This document shows, in pieces, positions 1-6,074 of a stretch of 15,589 nt of DNA (positions within the stretch are counted from its first letter, which is position 1; every line of letters begins with the position of its first letter). Source of the stretch: a bacterium (GTDB lineage Bacteria > Ratteibacteria > UBA8468 > B48-G9 > JAFGKM01); contig DAORXQ010000012.1 in NCBI GenBank assembly GCA_035371905.1, forward strand, positions 1 through 15,589. The letters are read 5' to 3'. The position numbers and the translations under genes were made by a program. The notes under the pieces are model-generated. The model was not told the DNA's origin. It saw nothing but the letters and a program-made list of their open reading frames with translations, and searched no databases.

Positions 1-267
1 AAACCTCAAATAATATTTTATGATGAGCCCACTACAGGCCTTGACCCAATAACAAGTGAAAATCTTACTGAATTGATAAGAAAAATACATCAAAATTTTA
101 ATACAACAGATATAACTGTAACACATGATGTTAAACTTGCAGGAAAAATAGGTAAAAGATTGATTTTGATTGATGAAGGTAAAATAATAGAAAGTGGTAC
201 ATACGAAGAATTGAGGGAAAAAAGTAAGCATCCGATAATAAGAAGTTATATTGAAACGGGAGGATAA
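1..267 (+). CDS. mlaF: MlaF-like ABC transporter ATP-binding protein, 3' end only
   Basis: The reading frame is open from base 1, so the gene starts outside the window and only about 88 codons remain. The fragment begins just before a Walker B motif (IIFYDEPTTGLDP, residues 4-16) with its D-loop, and carries the H-loop histidine in the THD motif near residue 42. It ends with the usual ABC tail (a GKIIESGT stretch). The Walker A and signature motifs must lie upstream. The assignment to MlaF, the ATPase of the MCE phospholipid transporter at the inner membrane, rests on the MCE-domain gene that starts 1 base after this stop. An annotation by sequence alone would be 'ABC ATPase'. A Shine-Dalgarno sequence for the next gene lies inside its last codons. 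Confidence 0.88.
   Translation, partial: KPQIIFYDEPTTGLDPITSENLTELIRKIHQNFNTTDITVTHDVKLAGKIGKRLILIDEGKIIESGTYEELREKSKHPIIRSYIETGG
258..263 (+). promoter_or_regulatory. Shine-Dalgarno site that sets the mlaD start
   Basis: GGGAGG lies inside the end of the mlaF-like gene, 5 bases before ATG 269. It decides between that ATG and an in-frame TTG at 251, which it overlaps from downstream. Seen directly; the choice of start is inference. Confidence 0.8.
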
Positions 268-268
268 A

Positions 269-1384
269 ATGGAAAAGAAAATAACAGATGAACTGAAGGT
301 TGGGATATTTATTTTTGCTGCAATTATCGGAATTATTGTTTTTATCTTTACTCAGACAAGATTGGGAAAATGGACTGGTTATGAAATAGGAGTTTTATTT
401 GATTATGTTGGTGGGCTTGAAACAGGAAGTCCAGTGAGGGTTAGTGGAGTAAGGGTTGGTGAGGTTAAAAAAATTGAAATTATATATGAGGAAACACCAA
501 AAGTTTTTGTAAAATTGAAAATTAATCCAAATGTAAAAATCGGGAAACACAGTAGATTTACAATTAAAACACTTGGAATTATTGGGGAAAAATATGTTGA
601 GATAAACCCGTCAAATGAAAAAGAGTTTATTAAAAAGGGAGAAATAGTTGAGGGAGAAAATCCTTTATCTGTGGATAAAATTGCAAATATGGGAGAAGAA
701 ATTGCAAAAAATTTAAATAAAATACTTTCAGATATCAGCCAAATTACAGGTGATAAAAAAATTCAGGAGCAGATAAGAGAAATTCTTGCAAGTTTCAAAA
801 CCACGTTTGATAGATTGAACGATTCTTTTACAAAAATAGATGGTCTTGTTGAAGGGCTATCTAAAACAAATAATAATTTAAATTCTTTTATTGAAGAAAA
901 TTCTTCAAAGATTTCAAAAGTTATTGATGATACAGATTTATTTCTTGTTTCAGGGAAAAGCGAAATTGAAAAAACGATGGGAAGTATAAGAGATTTTTTG
1001 ACAATTAAAGATAAAGCGGATAAACTTCTTGTTAATTTTACAGAGACATCAGAAGAATTCCAAAAAACATCCTCACAGATTAAAGAATTTTTTGAAAAAC
1101 TCCAGACAGAAGGACTTATAGCAAAAATTATGAAAGAAGAGAAGATGCTTGAAGATATTAAAGAAGAAATAGCACTTTTAAAAGAAACAACTGAAAAAAT
1201 TGGAGATGCATCTGAAAAATTGAGTATTACCCTTGAAAATTTAAATTCAGTTTTAGTAGATTTAAAATCAGGTAAAGGCAGTGCAGGTAAGTTTCTATAT
1301 AGTGATGAACTTTATAATGAGGCTTTAAATTTTATAAAAGACATAAGAGAACACCCCTGGAAATTATTTTTTAGAAGAAAATGA
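269..1384 (+). CDS. mlaD: MlaD-like MCE domain protein (periplasmic lipid transport subunit)
   Basis: This 371-residue protein has one N-terminal membrane helix (about residues 12-29), an MCE domain (about 38-115) including the motif GSPVRVSGVRVGEVK, and a long charged helical/coiled-coil region (about 145-340). It ends with the GSAGKFLYSDELY motif common at MCE protein tails. MCE proteins form rings in the periplasm that pass phospholipids between the inner and outer membranes, so the host should be diderm. I chose ATG 269 because GGGAGG at 258-263 sits 5 bases upstream; an in-frame TTG at 251 would lie before that site. It follows the MlaF-like ATPase by 1 base and its TGA overlaps the ATG of radA (ATGA at 1381-1384), so translation is probably coupled. 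The permease subunit (MlaE) is not in the window and presumably lies upstream. Confidence 0.9.
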   Translation: MEKKITDELKVGIFIFAAIIGIIVFIFTQTRLGKWTGYEIGVLFDYVGGLETGSPVRVSGVRVGEVKKIEIIYEETPKVFVKLKINPNVKIGKHSRFTIKTLGIIGEKYVEINPSNEKEFIKKGEIVEGENPLSVDKIANMGEEIAKNLNKILSDISQITGDKKIQEQIREILASFKTTFDRLNDSFTKIDGLVEGLSKTNNNLNSFIEENSSKISKVIDDTDLFLVSGKSEIEKTMGSIRDFLTIKDKADKLLVNFTETSEEFQKTSSQIKEFFEKLQTEGLIAKIMKEEKMLEDIKEEIALLKETTEKIGDASEKLSITLENLNSVLVDLKSGKGSAGKFLYSDELYNEALNFIKDIREHPWKLFFRRK

Positions 1385-2733
1385 AAAAAGAAAAAAGTAT
1401 ATTTGTATGTTCTGAATGTGGATATCAAACTGTTAAATTACTTGGTAGATGTCCTAACTGCGGGAAGTGGAATACATTTATTGAAGAATTTTATACATCA
1501 CTAGAAAAATTTGAAGAAAAAGAAATAGTCCATCCTAAAAAACTCTCCGAAATTGAATTTGAAGAAACACCAAGAATAAAAACAGGAATAGAAGAATTTG
1601 ACAGGGTTCTTGGAGGAGGCATTGTTAAAAAAAGTTATATACTTGTTGCAGGAGAACCGGGAGTGGGAAAGTCAACATTGCTTTTAACTGTATGTGGTAA
1701 TCTTGCTAAAAATGGTTATAAAGTTTTATATATAAGTGGAGAGGAATCAGAAAATCAAATAAAAATGAGGAGTAAACGACTTGGAGTTGAGAGTGACGAA
1801 ATATATTTATTGACAACTTCAGAAATAAATACAATAAAAAATGGACTTGAAAAAATAAAGCCGGATTTTATTATAATTGATTCAATCCAGACAATTTACA
1901 ATCCAGAAATACCGACAATTCCAGGTTCAGTTACCCAGGTAAGAGAAAATGCAAATTTTTTTATGAAATACACAAAAGCAAATAATTGTTCCACTTTTCT
2001 TGTAGGACATATAACAAAAGAAGGGATTGTTGCGGGACCTAAAATTCTTGAGCATATTGTTGATGCAGTTATTTATTTTGAAGGAGATATAAGAACAAAT
2101 TTAAGAATTTTAAGGAGTATAAAAAACAGATTTGGCTCAACAAATGAGATTGGCGTTTTTTCAATGGAAGAAAATGGACTTAAAGAAATACCTGATGCTT
2201 CAAGTATTTTCATTCAGGATATTGAAAAAAATACACCTGGAAGGACTATATTCCCTACGATTGAAGGAACAAGAACGATACTTGTTGAAATTGAAGGACT
2301 TGTAACTCCGACATATTATGGAATTCCAAAAAGAACTGTTTCAGGGCTTGATTATAACAGGGTTTCTTTAATAATTGCAGTTCTTGAGAAAAAATTAAAA
2401 TTCAATTTCAATACATATGATGTTTATGTCAATGTTGGCGGTGGAATAAAAATAAATGAAGTGGGTAGTGACCTTGGAGTTGCTGTTTCCTGTGTTTCTT
2501 CACTTAAAGATATTGCACCTTTAAAAAAATCTGTTGTAATTGGAGAAATAGGGCTTACAGGAGAAATAAGAGGAGTTGAGAATATAAATTTAAGATTGAA
2601 AGAATGTGCACGTCTTGGAATTGAAAAAGCCATTATTCCTGAAAAAAATAAAAATGATGTTTTTGTTAAAAATATAGAAATTTATCCTGTCAGATTTTTA
2701 TATGAAGCAATCCAGATTTCCTTAAACCTATAA
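1381..2733 (+). CDS. radA: DNA repair protein RadA
   Basis: RadA (Sms) is a DnaB-like branch-migration helicase that processes recombination intermediates together with RecA. All family landmarks are present in 450 residues, the usual length: a four-cysteine zinc motif (C10, C13, C24, C27), Walker A GEPGVGKST (91-99), Walker B IIIDSIQT, the RadA-specific KNRFGS motif (248-253), and a C-terminal Lon-protease-like domain containing VNVGGGIKINEVGSDL. That last domain lacks a proteolytic dyad in this family. The ATG lies in the ATGA overlap with mlaD, so radA is apparently co-transcribed with the lipid transport genes and translated by coupling. Nothing looks truncated or foreign. The gene is followed directly by a small hairpin and the repeat island. 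Confidence 0.97.
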   Translation: MKKEKSIFVCSECGYQTVKLLGRCPNCGKWNTFIEEFYTSLEKFEEKEIVHPKKLSEIEFEETPRIKTGIEEFDRVLGGGIVKKSYILVAGEPGVGKSTLLLTVCGNLAKNGYKVLYISGEESENQIKMRSKRLGVESDEIYLLTTSEINTIKNGLEKIKPDFIIIDSIQTIYNPEIPTIPGSVTQVRENANFFMKYTKANNCSTFLVGHITKEGIVAGPKILEHIVDAVIYFEGDIRTNLRILRSIKNRFGSTNEIGVFSMEENGLKEIPDASSIFIQDIEKNTPGRTIFPTIEGTRTILVEIEGLVTPTYYGIPKRTVSGLDYNRVSLIIAVLEKKLKFNFNTYDVYVNVGGGIKINEVGSDLGVAVSCVSSLKDIAPLKKSVVIGEIGLTGEIRGVENINLRLKECARLGIEKAIIPEKNKNDVFVKNIEIYPVRFLYEAIQISLNL

Positions 2734-2737
2734 TTTC

Positions 2738-2754
2738 ACAGGGGCATCCCTTGT
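2738..2754. other. Short hairpin just after radA
   Basis: Bases 2738-2744 pair with 2748-2754 (ACAGGGG / CCCTTGT, one G-T pair) around a 3-base loop, starting 5 bases after the radA stop. Neither strand has a following T-run, so it is not a canonical intrinsic terminator, although it may stabilise the 3' end of the message. The rest of 2734-2811 holds no gene I can support. Confidence 0.35.
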
Positions 2755-2811
2755 AAAAATTGGACACTCTTACGCAAACAGGAGTAAAATAAAATTATAG
2801 AATTTTTCAGA

Positions 2812-3030
2812 AAGAAAAATATAAAAGCGAGGGTGGCGGAACCGAGCCCCTGTAGTAAGCCCTGATTAGCAAGGTGGGTGTAGCAAGGGGCGAGTTGGTG
2901 CGGGTAGGATGTAATATGATATAGAGACGTAAGTAAGTGAAGGATAGAGGAAAGGAGTAGAAATATAATCAGGAGCACAACTGTAACCAACTTAAGAAGA
3001 AGTAAAAACTGGACTCGGCAGTAGAAATAG
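2812..3030 (+). repeat. 219-bp tandem repeat, copy 1
   Basis: This is the first of two copies that are identical base for base. Each copy begins with AAGAAAAATATAAAA and then the first 15 bases of the downstream tRNA-Leu gene (at 2827 here), after which it departs from tRNA sequence. The unit is visibly richer in G than the flanking DNA and very purine-rich on the plus strand. It contains paired arms: CCGAG 2842-2846 with CTCGG 3014-3018, CCCCT 2847-2851 with AGGGG 2886-2890, and AGTTGGT 2893-2899 with ACCAACT 2986-2992. The long minus-strand open frame across both copies arises because 219 is divisible by 3; I do not regard it as a gene. Confidence 0.95.
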
Positions 3031-3249
3031 AAGAAAAATATAAAAGCGAGGGTGGCGGAACCGAGCCCCTGTAGTAAGCCCTGATTAGCAAGGTGGGTGT
3101 AGCAAGGGGCGAGTTGGTGCGGGTAGGATGTAATATGATATAGAGACGTAAGTAAGTGAAGGATAGAGGAAAGGAGTAGAAATATAATCAGGAGCACAAC
3201 TGTAACCAACTTAAGAAGAAGTAAAAACTGGACTCGGCAGTAGAAATAG
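3031..3249 (+). repeat. 219-bp tandem repeat, copy 2
   Basis: Identical to copy 1 over the whole 219 bases and directly adjoining it; its tRNA-like head begins at 3046. The absence of any difference means either very recent duplication, active homogenisation, or an assembly effect. Its end joins the true tRNA-Leu leader, so the tRNA promoter, wherever it is, probably lies inside or across this repeat. Confidence 0.95.
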
Positions 3250-3279
3250 AAGAAAAATATAAAAGCGAGGGTGGCGGAA
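3250..3279 (+). repeat. Third, partial repeat copy merging into tRNA-Leu
   Basis: Thirty bases match the start of the 219-bp unit: the AAGAAAAATATAAAA leader plus bases 1-15 of the tRNA. At 3280 the sequence switches from the repeat to the intact tRNA body. The two full copies and this one therefore share a 30-bp direct repeat spaced at exactly 219 bp. Confidence 0.92.
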
Positions 3280-3348
3280 TGGCAGACGCGCTGGACTTAG
3301 GATCCAGTCCGCCTTAGGCGGATGAGGGTTCAAATCCCTCCCCTCGCA
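3265..3348 (+). tRNA. tRNA-Leu, anticodon TAG
   Basis: A class II tRNA can be folded by eye. The acceptor stem is GCGAGGG 3265-3271 with CCCTCGC 3341-3347. The anticodon stem is CTGGA 3291-3295 with TCCAG 3303-3307 and its loop is CTTAGGA, giving anticodon TAG at 3298-3300. The long variable arm is TCCGCC/GGCGGA (3308-3313/3317-3322) with a 3-base loop, and the T arm is GAGGG 3324-3328 with CCCTC 3336-3340 around TTCAAAT. The discriminator is A3348. The long variable arm, discriminator A and anticodon all agree with leucine. CCA is not encoded and must be added. Its first 15 bases are repeated twice upstream. Confidence 0.97.
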
Positions 3349-3354
3349 TTTTCT

Positions 3355-3371
3355 CCCACCTTTAAGGTGGG
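3355..3371. repeat. REP-like palindrome, left copy
   Basis: CCCACCTTTAAGGTGGG is a perfect 8-bp-arm inverted repeat starting 6 bases after the tRNA. It is not followed by a T-run on either strand, which argues against a terminator. The same palindrome recurs inverted at 3548-3563, with 16 bases shared between the two copies. Confidence 0.7.
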
Positions 3372-3419
3372 CAGTGGAGATGTCGGGAAACATAATTAAG
3401 AGGAAGGGACTTAGTAAAC

Positions 3420-3542
3420 TCAGGAATTTTTATCAAATATTTCTTTGAATTCCTTATGGTATTTCTTAAATATCTCTAAAATTTGAGGGTCAAAATTTTC
3501 TGGCTTTGATTTTGCATCACCCTGAGTGATTATTCGAATTGT
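3420..3542 (-). pseudogene. 3' fragment of an HD-GYP domain phosphohydrolase gene
   Basis: The minus strand is open for about 40 codons between stops, with no ATG or good start codon. The translation includes IRIITQGDAKSKPENFDPQI followed by LEIFKKYHKEFKEIF. This resembles the C-terminal end of HD-GYP phosphohydrolases (cyclic-di-GMP phosphodiesterase type, often fused to response regulator receivers), which typically read GDGRTxPEHFDPxVLxAF. The catalytic HD and GYP motifs are absent. An upstream stop at 3543-3545 and the adjoining palindrome at 3548 mark the break. I infer the remnant of a gene destroyed by rearrangement. The family match is from memory of the motif, so it is moderate in certainty. 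Nothing else in 3372-3687 looks coding. Confidence 0.5.
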
Positions 3543-3547
3543 TCAGT

Positions 3548-3563
3548 CCACCTTAAAGGTGGG
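3548..3563. repeat. REP-like palindrome, right copy (inverted)
   Basis: CCACCTTAAAGGTGGG is the reverse complement of the left palindrome at 3355-3371 over 16 bases. The pair brackets a roughly 175-bp interval holding the HD-GYP gene fragment. Such paired palindromes are typical of REP/BIME-like or small non-autonomous elements. No transposase gene is visible nearby. Confidence 0.65.
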
Positions 3564-3614
3564 TTATATAAATATGTAAGAGATTTGGAAATCTGGTAGT
3601 AAAATAAAAATTTA

Positions 3615-3654
3615 ACTTTAAGAGGAAGTTTGTTTTTGACTTTAAGGGGAAATT
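3615..3654 (+). promoter_or_regulatory. Candidate operator: two imperfect 16-bp direct repeats
   Basis: ACTTTAAGAGGAAGTT (3615-3630) and ACTTTAAGGGGAAATT (3639-3654) agree at 14 of 16 bases and start 24 bases apart. The second copy overlaps the -35 element of the promoter for the GH2 gene. Spaced direct repeats at this place could bind a regulator twice. No regulator gene is visible in the window, so function is inference. Confidence 0.4.
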
Positions 3655-3663
3655 GGTTAAAAT
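3636..3663 (+). promoter_or_regulatory. Promoter for the GH2 / FAD-oxidase operon
   Basis: TTGACT (3636-3641), a 16-base gap, then TAAAAT (3658-3663). A start point near 3670 would give a short leader that still contains the ribosome binding site GGAGGG at 3677-3682. The GACTTTAA context is shared with the minus-strand promoter at 9041-9069. Confidence 0.5.
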
Positions 3664-3687
3664 AAAGTATTTACATGGAGGGAAAAA

Positions 3688-6069
3688 ATGAGGAAAATAG
3701 AAGTTTTAAAATATGGATGGAAGTTTAAAAAGGGAGATTTTCAGGATGCAATAAATTTTGATTTTGATGATTCTAACTGGGAAGAAGTACAGGTTCCTCA
3801 TGACTGGGCAATAAAAGGTCCTTTCAGTCCGGAAAATGATAAAAGGGTTTATGTTAGGGAAGAAAATGGAAGAAAAAAAGAAATTGTTCTTACTGGTGTT
3901 ACAGGTGGTCTTCCTCATGCTGGTAAAGGTTGGTACAGAAAAAAAATTGAACTTAAAAACATTAAAGATAAAAGAATAAGGATTGAGTTTGATGGTGTTA
4001 TGAGTAATAGTAAAGTTTATTGTAATGGGATTTATGTTGGACAATGGCCTTATGGTTATGCTTCTTTTGCTTTTGACATTACAGATTTTATTAAAGAAGG
4101 AGAAAATCTTATTGCAGTTTCAGTTGATAATAAACCGAATGCTTCAAGGTGGTATCCGGGAGCAGGGATTTACAGGAATGTTCGTCTTGTTATAATGAAT
4201 AATGTGCACATTCCTTTATGGGGAACATATATTACAACTCCTTATATTGATGAAAAAATTGCAAAAGTTCACATAAAGACAGAAGTTGAAAATCATACAG
4301 GAAAAAGTAAATATGTTGAACTTGAAACAAAAATTTTATCACCTGAAGGGAAAGAAATAATTACAGAAAGTACAATCAAGGAAATCTCTGATAAGGGAAT
4401 ATTTGAACAGGAAATTTTTGTTGAAAATCCATTATTGTGGTCAGTTGAAAATCCCAATCTTTATACTGCATGTTTGAGTGTAAAAATAGATGGAAAAGTG
4501 GTTGATTATTACCAGACAAGATTTGGGATAAGAACAATTACTTTTGACAGCGAAAAGGGTTTCTTTTTAAATGGAAAAGATATTAAATTTAAAGGAGTTT
4601 GTATGCATCATGACCTTGGACCTCTTGGAGCAGCAGTAAATAAAATTGCTTTAAAAAGACAACTTACAATTTTAAAAGAAATGGGATGTAATGCGATAAG
4701 AACAAGTCATAATCCTCCATGTCCTGAACTTCTTGACCTTGCAGATGAAATGGGTTTTCTTGTGATAGATGAGGCGTTTGATGAATGGAAAATACCTAAA
4801 TGCGAAAATGGATATAATAAGTTGTTTGATGAATGGGCAGAAAAGGACTTAAGAGCAATGATAAGAAGAGATAGAAATCATCCATCCGTTATTATGTGGA
4901 GTATTGGAAATGAAATTCCTGAACAGACAGACCCTGTTAACGGACCTAAACTTGCTAAATTTTTACACAATATATGTAAGGAAGAAGACCCTACAAGACC
5001 TACAACAACTGCAATGAACTGGGGAGAAGAAGCAATAAAAAATGGTTTTGCACAGGTTGTTGATGTCTGTGGATGGAATTATTTACCACATCTTTATGGG
5101 AAATTTCATCAACTTCTTCCTGGAAAACCTATGTATGCAAGTGAGACAGCATCATGTATAAGTACAAGAGGAGAATATTATTTTCCAGTTGAAGAGGAAA
5201 GAGATGTTAAAAGAGAAACATTGCAGGTGAACAGTTTTGATTTATCACATCCTTCATGGGCAAATATCCCGGATGTTGAGTTTAAAGCACAGGATGAGCA
5301 TCCTTTTATTATGGGTGAGTTTGTCTGGACAGGTTTTGATTATCTTGGAGAACCAACCCCGTATAATGAAGAATGGCCAAGCAGGAGTTCATATTTTGGA
5401 ATAGTTGATTTATGCGGTATACCAAAGGACAGGTTTTATTTATATCAGAGTATATGGGCAGATAAAGAAACATTACATATTGTTCCTCACTGGACCCTTT
5501 TTGGTTTTGAAGGTAAAGCAATTACTGTTCAGGTTTACAGTAAATGGAATACTGTTGAACTTTTTGTAAATGGTATCTCCTATGGTAAGAAAACTAAACA
5601 TTCAAGAGGACTTGTGAATAGATATAGATTGGTATGGAATGGAGTTATATATCAGCCGGGTGAGGTAAAAGCAGTTGTATATGATGAAAAAGGAAATGTA
5701 GTAAAGGAAACAGTTGTGAAAACAGCAGGAAAACCATCAAAGATTAAACTTATTCCTGATAGAGAAATAATTAAAGGGGATGGAGAGGATATGGTTTTTG
5801 TATATGTGGAAGTCGTTGGTGAGAAAGGAGTTTTATGTCCTTTTGCTGATAATTTAATTCATTTTGATATAAAAGGTCCTGCTGAAATAGTTGCTGTTGA
5901 TAATGGAAATCCAATATCTACAGAACCATTCTGTGCTAATTACAGAAAAGTTTTTCATGGAAAATGTGTTGTTTATATAAGGTCAATTTTTAAAAAGAAA
6001 GGAAAGATAAAAATTACTGCTAAATCAGAAGGACTTAAAGGAGCACAGATTATAATAAAAGCAGAATAA
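3688..6069 (+). CDS. Glycoside hydrolase family 2, beta-galactosidase-like
   Basis: This 793-residue GH2 enzyme probably removes non-reducing beta-linked galactose or a related sugar from oligosaccharides. Domains in order: jelly-roll sugar-binding (about 1-170), Ig-like (about 175-280), TIM barrel starting near F292 (FFLNGKDIKFKGVCMHHDLG), then a DUF4982-like beta domain (about 600-665) and a final Ig-like domain. The predicted acid/base is E409 in SIGNEIP and the nucleophile E544 in MGEFVWTGFDYLGEP; the IRTSHNPP motif is also present. There is no signal peptide, so it acts in the cytoplasm on imported sugars. ATG 3688 has a strong GGAGGG 5 bases upstream. An FAD oxidoreductase gene follows after 5 bases. 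GH2 also contains beta-glucuronidases and beta-mannosidases, and the exact substrate cannot be read from the sequence. Confidence 0.93.
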   Translation: MRKIEVLKYGWKFKKGDFQDAINFDFDDSNWEEVQVPHDWAIKGPFSPENDKRVYVREENGRKKEIVLTGVTGGLPHAGKGWYRKKIELKNIKDKRIRIEFDGVMSNSKVYCNGIYVGQWPYGYASFAFDITDFIKEGENLIAVSVDNKPNASRWYPGAGIYRNVRLVIMNNVHIPLWGTYITTPYIDEKIAKVHIKTEVENHTGKSKYVELETKILSPEGKEIITESTIKEISDKGIFEQEIFVENPLLWSVENPNLYTACLSVKIDGKVVDYYQTRFGIRTITFDSEKGFFLNGKDIKFKGVCMHHDLGPLGAAVNKIALKRQLTILKEMGCNAIRTSHNPPCPELLDLADEMGFLVIDEAFDEWKIPKCENGYNKLFDEWAEKDLRAMIRRDRNHPSVIMWSIGNEIPEQTDPVNGPKLAKFLHNICKEEDPTRPTTTAMNWGEEAIKNGFAQVVDVCGWNYLPHLYGKFHQLLPGKPMYASETASCISTRGEYYFPVEEERDVKRETLQVNSFDLSHPSWANIPDVEFKAQDEHPFIMGEFVWTGFDYLGEPTPYNEEWPSRSSYFGIVDLCGIPKDRFYLYQSIWADKETLHIVPHWTLFGFEGKAITVQVYSKWNTVELFVNGISYGKKTKHSRGLVNRYRLVWNGVIYQPGEVKAVVYDEKGNVVKETVVKTAGKPSKIKLIPDREIIKGDGEDMVFVYVEVVGEKGVLCPFADNLIHFDIKGPAEIVAVDNGNPISTEPFCANYRKVFHGKCVVYIRSIFKKKGKIKITAKSEGLKGAQIIIKAE

Positions 6070-6074
6070 ATTAA

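Noticed and set aside
251..268. TTG at 251 as the start of mlaD
   Set aside because: It precedes the GGGAGG site that fits ATG 269 exactly, and adds six residues that do not look like an MCE protein start.
2757..2790. Possible insertion-sequence end (AATTGGACACTCTT-like) upstream of the repeats
   Set aside because: Only a vague resemblance to terminal sequences of some IS families; no matching inverted end or transposase is visible.
2827..3030. Hammerhead-type ribozyme in the tandem repeat
   Set aside because: The conserved CUGAUGA and GAAA core segments are absent from both strands of the unit.
2736..3209. Long minus-strand open frame of 157 codons through the tandem repeats
   Set aside because: It repeats itself because the 219-bp period is a multiple of 3, is hydrophobic low-complexity sequence from a purine-rich strand, and has no ribosome binding site or known domain.
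2812..3279. CRISPR array
   Set aside because: The repeat is 219 bp with no spacers, and no cas genes are present.
3355..3371. Palindrome after the tRNA as an intrinsic terminator
   Set aside because: No T-run follows on either strand, and the same palindrome recurs inverted at 3548, which fits a repeat element better.
3211..3393. Minus-strand 60-codon frame with an RDLNPHPP-type stretch
   Set aside because: It is antisense to tRNA-Leu; this is a well-known spurious protein type arising from tRNA genes.
3385..3456. Small plus-strand ORF beginning near 3380 after GTGGAG, about 22 codons
   Set aside because: It is short, runs antisense to the HD-GYP remnant, and matches nothing I recognise.
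3581..3594. Palindrome AGATTTGGAAATCT as an operator
   Set aside because: AT-rich, a single copy, and too far from the promoter elements to weigh against chance.
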